Assembly (NCBI GenBank): GCA_950295325.1
Contig: OX485803.1
Coordinates: 40,565,554-40,629,553, forward strand
Direction of reading: 5' to 3'
Source: Polytrichum commune
Taxonomy: Eukaryota; Streptophyta; Polytrichopsida; Polytrichales; Polytrichaceae
Length of the DNA: 64,000 nt
Part shown: one piece after another, positions 59,446 to 64,000 of the stretch
Position numbering within the stretch: position 1 is the stretch's first letter
Layout of the letters: every line of letters starts with the position of its first letter
Program-made: the position numbers and the translations under genes
Notes under the pieces: generated by a model
What the model was told of the DNA's origin: nothing
Databases searched by the model: none
The model's input: only the letters and a program-made list of their open reading frames with translations

Positions 59446-60307
59446 CACGGGGAGGTCACTCAGTAGGGATTTTGTGTACCACGTGCGGCGGAGGGGTATT
59501 TGTTTAGGGGCTATTTACCTCCAAGGCACGAATTAAAAGCTCCCTATAATTACATAATATTCTAAAATGGCCTATTTTTTGTACCCTACCATTACTTATA
59601 ATGCCCATGTCATTGAAATTTTTTGTAGTCTATATTCCTTTTAATTAAAAAAACTGAATTTAAGAATGTATGCAATGCAAAAGTGATGGGAAAAGCATGG
59701 CAACAAAAAAATATAAAAATTACGTACCATTGCAAAAACCAAGTACAAAAACTTAAAGTGAAAAACTTAAAGTGGATCGTTTCAGACCTGCTCTTCAAGG
59801 TTTCCGCATCAGATCACGCAGCATGGCTAAAAAACTCTACACAAGATTGGAGAAGAGGATGACGACAAACAATCCTAAATCCTAAACACAACGGTGAGGC
59901 TCAAATGTCGTGCACAAATGGGCGCCCTACAATCGGGTTGAAGAGTTTCAAAAGAGAAGGGGAGAAAAACCACCAAGAGAAGTCGGGCATAGAGTTAGGC
60001 TTCCAATTTCATCCATTTTTGGGTGAATGATGAGTAATTTTTCATCCATCCCTCGTGAGGCATGCGTACGAAATTGATTCTACTAAACATACATCCTAAG
60101 ATCCTTATTTTTAGCCCCTATATTATTTTTACTAAAAGGGAATGGCCCATATTTTATACCTATCTATTTTACTTGTAATGGGCTTATGTACTTTTAATGA
60201 ACCCTTCATTATTTGGAATTCTTTTATAATTTTTATGTCAAATGATTTTAATCCTCCCTATATTATGCCGCACGTTGTTTTTAAAATGCACTAAGTGACC
60301 TCCCCAT
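59446..60307. mobile_element. Mutator-type MITE with a 9 bp duplication
   Basis: The left tip CACGGGGAGGTCACTCAG and the inverted right tip ATGGGGAGGTCACTTAG are followed by a second matching word (ACGTGCGGC) about 25 bp inside each end. A perfect 9 bp duplication GGAGCTGCT flanks it (59437-59445 and 60308-60316), as expected for Mutator-like elements. 862 bp, AT-rich interior, no transposase frame. Confidence 0.75.
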
Positions 60308-60551
60308 GGAGCTGCTTTCACATTTGATTCAAGAAGGAGCATTATTTTGGAGGAGCTCTTTTCGCCTTATGGAATGAAACTGCTTTTAAAGTCTGGGAAG
60401 CTAGAAGGCTTATGGGATTAAAAGTACTACATAAGATGGTGTCAGACCAACTAATTCTATGTAGTGTTGGAATGTGGTAGCCTGTGTGAGATAGAAGTTA
60501 ATATTGGCTTGATAGTCCAATAAAGTGAAAAAGGTTTGAGACTTCCTAAAA

Positions 60552-60860
60552 TCACATTCTCAAATAGTGATTGAAACTTAACTCTAATGAATTATGTAGG
60601 GGACACTCCAACACAAAGTGCGCCTCATTTTCAACTACATTATAAGAGTAGAAGTGGCATAATATGTTATCTTTAGACATAGGAATAGTCGACCATCGTC
60701 CAATAATTTTCAATGGAAAGTCCTTGAATCGAGGCGCAACAATTATCTTGCGTATTGATGGTGTCAAAGATTGTTTATATGCAAATTTTGTAAGACTATA
60801 AATTCTAACCTTAAGAAAAGACCTTTTCTTAAAACTGAAATAAAATACCTAGGGTGTGAG
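60552..60860 (-). pseudogene. C-terminal remnant of a non-LTR (LINE) reverse transcriptase
   Basis: A minus-strand frame of about 90 residues ends at a stop at 60552. It contains VRIYSLTKFAYKQSL, then GRWSTIPMSKDNILCHF, then VVENEAHFVLECPLHN. This order (a basic R-x-L-T-K-F stretch, GRW-x-x-IP, then a Cys/His cluster with E-x-E-x-HF-x-x-ECP) is typical of the region after the reverse transcriptase domain in LINE-like elements. One expected Cys is missing (CHFYS where C-x-x-C is usual), and the upstream polymerase domain is not present. It is a relic; the family assignment is from the motif only. Confidence 0.5.
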
Positions 60861-61117
60861 TCTAGATGGTGAACCCTATTTTAGAGAAAGTGCAGACACA
60901 TGTGATGGTATCCATGGATTCCTATATCATTTTCCCATGCTCTTTCCAAGCATTTGCTCCCTCCTCTTTGTTTTGTAACAAATCAAAAGCATTAAGGTAG
61001 GTGGGTGTTAAGTGGTTACTTTTATAACCAACCCACTCCTCTTATGATATGAAACATGTGATTAGTAGAAGAGGGATAGCAAATTTTAAATAGAGGCCAT
61101 AGCAACTTTCCACATAA

Positions 61118-61420
61118 TTTGTGAAGCTCAAATTAATAGCTTAGTCAAATGTTATGAAAGTGAAGATTCACGTCCTTATTAAATGGTTATATAAGTCCCC
61201 CAATCAAGTTGAATGATAAACCTAGAACATTGATCAAATTTTGAGCACGTATTCCAATCTCTGTTTAACACACATTCCAATCTTAGAGCCTCAACTAATC
61301 ATACAACACTGATATACAAGTGTCCAATTATGAACAGTAACCGAATTAGGCACATCTACCCTAGAAGTGATCTATAAAAAGGTGATCTCAAAACAAGAGT
61401 TGCTGGCCCGGGCAAATCCA
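61118..61420. repeat. Dispersed repeat R1, copy 5
   Basis: Follows the same word order as 225-520 ('gtgaagattcacgtcctta', 'ttttgagcacgtattccaat', 'gatatacaagtgtccaatta') at moderate identity. Confidence 0.5.
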
Positions 61421-61522
61421 CATCCAAAATTCCTTGTGATTTTAAAGATTTTCCTTTTACTATTTTTGATATATATATAATGTGTATGAGTCTTTCCAAA
61501 GAGAGGAAACGTTATTTGGTAC

Positions 61523-61897
61523 CTGCAAATCTCACATGTCTGCAGCAGTGATCGGGGAGATTTTTGGGCATAATCGGTTGAGATCCGAGTGTTTGCAAGT
61601 CCAACCGGTTACATGTTGACAACCTTCGGTTTTTCCTTTATTAAATTGGGATATATTCTATAGATTCCTCTAAAATGATCGGTAATTTTCCTGCAGTCTT
61701 GAACTTCAACCGGTTATTTCTCAAACTCAACCGCTTCATCTGTAACTAATTGCCGGTTCTCCCCGATCGTAGGTCTGCAGTTGCTGAGGAAGCAGTTGTC
61801 TGGAAGCAAACTATTTTTGCCCAGCTCGTCACGGCATTGGCAGCCCAACACGAGAATGGGGTTGGGATCACCTTCGGTGTCTGGCTCCATGCAAGTC
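61523..61897 (-). pseudogene. RING-CH (RINGv) zinc-finger exon, split by a MITE and decayed
   Basis: On the minus strand, after a splice-acceptor-like TTTTTGTGCACAG, the frame reads RTCMEPDTEGDP then ILVLGCQCRDELGK. This matches the first half of plant RING-CH E3 ligase domains (C-x-x-C-x-EP, GDP, LGC-x-C-x-x-EL). The hAT MITE at 61546-61772 interrupts it. Beyond the MITE, TGTGAGATTTGC (61525-61536) encodes CEIC, the closing Cys pair of the domain, followed by CAG and a GT donor. Decay is evident: the first Cys position is His, the AH-x-x-C part after DELG is not recognisable, and CEIC is in another frame. RING-CH proteins are usually membrane-linked ubiquitin ligases. No intact gene is adjacent. 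Confidence 0.55.
61546..61772. mobile_element. hAT-type MITE, copy 4
   Basis: Left end CAGTGATCGGGGAGATTTTT, right end inverted CTACGATCGGGGAGAACCGG, and a perfect 8 bp duplication GTCTGCAG (61538-61545 and 61773-61780). 227 bp. It lies within the RING-CH exon relic. Confidence 0.85.
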
Positions 61898-61979
61898 CTG
61901 TGCACAAAAATCAAGAATTATGAACTTTGGAATTAATACATGTTCACGTGTATGAGCTAGAATAGTAGTATTTAGTTAT

Positions 61980-62660
61980 ACCCATCGACTTGCAAAATAT
62001 TACACAGCTCATTGGCTGCGTTCTAGAGGACCAGGTATCACATGAGCACAATTCTCTTTTAATTCCGGGATTCTTCGTTAATGGGGAGCACTCAAATCTT
62101 CGACACAAGATGTCTTTCAGTTGGAACGGAAATTCCCCACTTGGAGAGTGTCTGGCATGGCTCACATTCTGGAGATCCAGGAAGGACGAATTGAAGCAGC
62201 GAACTGCATTAAACCACCACTTGAAGAGAGTTCTAAATAAACCTTCTTCTTGTGCGGATCATCGTCAGTAAAACTGCACGGGAGGAAGTATCATGGAAAA
62301 AAGAGAGCTATGAAACGATCATTCCGGGAACTACTTTCTTTCATTCTTTCTGCAAATGTTTCTTCCGTTTCTGCTTTGGTTCAACCTGAGGCAATGTGAA
62401 CCGCAGATCATCCTGCAAAGGAAGCTCGAACTTTTCCCCACCTGGAGAGTGTCCGGCTCACTCTCTGGAGATGCAGGACGAATTGAACCAGAGAACTGAA
62501 TCGAAACCACCACTTATTAAAACCTGCACAGGGGAAAGTATATTCACGGGGAAAAAAAGCAATGGAGAAAGCTGAAATTTCTTTCATTCCTTCTGCACAA
62601 CTTAGTAAGTTCGAGGAGAACCTGTTCAGGATGAATCTCTGATTCACGAGTTGAACTCGC
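61980..62660. repeat. Direct duplication of about 200 bp and a conserved coding-like fragment
   Basis: About 62125-62350 and 62425-62605 share 'cccacttggagagtgtctggc', 'ggacgaattgaa', 'aaaccaccactt' and 'tttctttcattc' in order. The + strand frame 61990-62271 (93 residues) begins NITQLIGCVLEDQVSHEHNS, which resembles the 35.5 kb fragment. I do not recognise a family. Confidence 0.5.
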
Positions 62661-63077
62661 ATATGTGTTTGTTGCAGGGAAGCAGCCTCCTCCTCTACTC
62701 ATCTAAAGCATTCTACTTCTAGGTTAGGGTGTAGGATGACCTTAGGCAATGTGTCGATCTGCTCTCGGTAGCACTGACGTCACTGCTTTATACGAACAAC
62801 CATGTGTGTGACCCTAAGCATGTGCAGAAAGAATATTAAAAGCATACTGAGCTTTCTTTCATTCATTTTGGCATTGAAGTAGACTCTAGTGCAAAAGAAA
62901 TCCAGCCTTGGTACAAAAGAAACGTTCTTTACCCTCCACGTACCGAGATGCATCATCAGCAGTCTGTAAATTATTCTCAATCTTCGAGGTAATAATGACA
63001 GCGAGCAGCGATCGATCCAAGTCTCTATGCATATACAGTGATTTCTTGCGTCTTTTGTGAGCAGTTCTTCTTCGCAG
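62661..63077. other. Sequence left of the copia LTR, no feature recognised
   Basis: Short overlapping frames on the minus strand (62780-63092) lack motifs. It may hold the true left part of the LTR if the tentative 63078 boundary is wrong. Confidence 0.3.
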
Positions 63078-63128
63078 TGGTAGTGGGATCATAGTCCCAC
63101 TATCTTACCATCAGCTTGAACGCAGTAC

Positions 63129-63160
<32 letters not shown>

Positions 63161-63769
63161 GATAATTATATATATATTCATACTAGCGAGTTTCTTCCTT
63201 GAGAGATTTCGAGATTTCTTGAGATCTGTTTTCTGTGAAGTAGAGACAGATCATTTCGAGCGGAAGAGCATCAGGAATCTCTCTCTAGTGCACATCTGAT
63301 AGTATATGAACAATGGCCGATCCGTCTTGCAACGAAGTCTGCTCAGTGTTATTCTCAATACTGCACAGCAGCAGCGACGTAAACGATTCAAGCAAGGTGA
63401 TGGATTCACTACACTGATCCTGGGTATTGGATGAAACTAATCAAACGTTCATCCAGTCATCCAGGTTAGATGAACTTAGTCACCAGAACATTCTAGATAG
63501 ATGATTCTAGCAGCATTGGTCGAGAGTGAACACATTCACGGAGAACTCCATTGAAGTATCTTTTGTACATGTAGTGTATCTGGAGCGAGTATAGCTCAGA
63601 CAGATCTGGCAATGCATTATACATTGATCAAGGCACTCTCATCAGGCGTAGGAATTACAATAGCTAGTATTCCGTAAGATGTAACAACATAGCGTAGCAA
63701 TAAAATTTCATTGAATTGCAGAGTTGATTTCTCACACAGATACATGTGTAATTGATTCAGTTTTCACCA
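63078..63769 (+). mobile_element. 5' LTR of a Ty1/copia retrotransposon
   Basis: The 3' boundary (...TTTTCACCA) is fixed by the adjoining primer-binding site. The 5' boundary is tentative: TGGTAGTGGG at 63078 gives a TGGT...ACCA inverted tip and precedes a short hairpin (AGTGGGA/TCCCACT). Inside are a CA run (63131-63160), a TATATATATA stretch near 63165, and AATAAA at 63699-63704. The 3' LTR is outside the window, so length and age cannot be judged. Confidence 0.6.
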
Positions 63770-63782
63770 GGTTATGGGCCCA
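63770..63782 (+). promoter_or_regulatory. Retrotransposon primer-binding site for internal initiator tRNA-Met
   Basis: GGTTATGGGCCCA is complementary to the anticodon arm of plant initiator tRNA-Met (TGGGCCCATAACC) and not to its 3' end. The same arrangement is known from Drosophila copia, which is primed by a half tRNA. Confidence 0.75.
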
Positions 63783-63828
63783 TTGCCAGAGAAATAGCTT
63801 TGCACCTGAGTTTTATTGTTTATAAAAA

Positions 63829-64000
63829 ATGGACAAGCGAGACTCTGAGTCTCTTAAAGTGTTTGATGGAGATAAGTTCGCAGTATGGAAATATCACATG
63901 GAAATATGCTTTGATGAGAAAGATATTATGCCAATTGTGGATGGCACTATTCCTAAACCAGCAGATGGAGCACCAGAAGCCGAAAAAGCTGCATGGCAAA
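63829..64000 (+). CDS. copia-type Gag, 5' part, cut by the window end
   Basis: The frame starts at the first ATG after the primer-binding site and runs 57 codons to the end of the window. It contains VFDGDKFAVWKYHMEI followed by IVDGTIPKP, the characteristic F-x-G-x-x-F/Y-x-x-W-x-x-x-M opening of copia Gag (DUF4219/UBN2-like region) and the usual 'A--AWQ' step. In related elements this is followed by a zinc knuckle, protease, integrase and reverse transcriptase in one polyprotein. Whether the element is intact cannot be seen here. Confidence 0.8.
   Translation, partial: MDKRDSESLKVFDGDKFAVWKYHMEICFDEKDIMPIVDGTIPKPADGAPEAEKAAWQ

Noticed and set aside
1-64000. CRISPR arrays, rRNA genes, bacterial or organelle genes
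   Set aside because: None seen; the direct repeats present are tandem without regular unique spacers, and the two intact genes have plant nuclear structure.

Overview
This is nuclear DNA of a land plant. The 64 kb are AT-rich and repeat-rich, and hold only two intact host genes with plant gene structure. The first is a four-exon LEAFY/FLORICAULA transcription factor on the + strand (4269-6651). It carries the type I DNA-contact set (positions equivalent to Arabidopsis H312, R345, H387), which is known from vascular plants and liverworts but not mosses. Its divergent N-terminus and linker, and an extra intron, do not look like a seed plant. The best guess is a fern or lycophyte, with a liverwort possible; the exact group cannot be settled by reading.

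The second host gene is an intron-less serine acetyltransferase on the + strand (53158-54492), probably plastid-targeted. It has a TATA box, a leader of about 510 nt without any ATG, intact catalytic residues and the C-terminal Ile tail that docks onto O-acetylserine (thiol) lyase. The window ends inside a Ty1/copia retrotransposon: 5' LTR, a primer-binding site matching the anticodon region of initiator tRNA-Met, and the start of gag at 63829.

The rest is layered transposon sequence. Two tRNA-derived SINE families are present, several copies with perfect 10-17 bp target-site duplications, including an 82 bp 5'-truncated insertion and a copy with a different 3' end. There are MITE families of several kinds: an hAT-type family with four copies at 58.6-61.8 kb and 8 bp duplications; a Mutator-type element with a 9 bp duplication; a PIF/Harbinger-like family (tips GGGCCACTTCACAC or GGGGCGGTTCACAC, TAA/TTA duplications) in at least four subfamilies; and an abundant family with tips near TACACTAAAT. 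Two decayed coding fragments were recognised: a RING-CH exon split by an hAT MITE (61.5-61.9 kb) and the C-terminal end of a non-LTR reverse transcriptase (60.55-60.86 kb). Also seen are a GC-rich 44-47 bp minisatellite, tandem duplications, dispersed repeats and recurrent G or C tracts of 10-16 nt.

Layout: 0-4.2 kb repeats and LEAFY upstream region; 4.3-6.7 kb LEAFY; 6.7-52.5 kb repeat-rich intergenic DNA; 52.6-54.7 kb serine acetyltransferase; 54.7-63.0 kb duplications, MITEs and gene relics; 63.1-64.0 kb copia element. The two host genes have unrelated roles (meristem or cell-division control; cysteine synthesis) and there is no sign that they are co-regulated. No CRISPR, rRNA or functional tRNA gene was seen.
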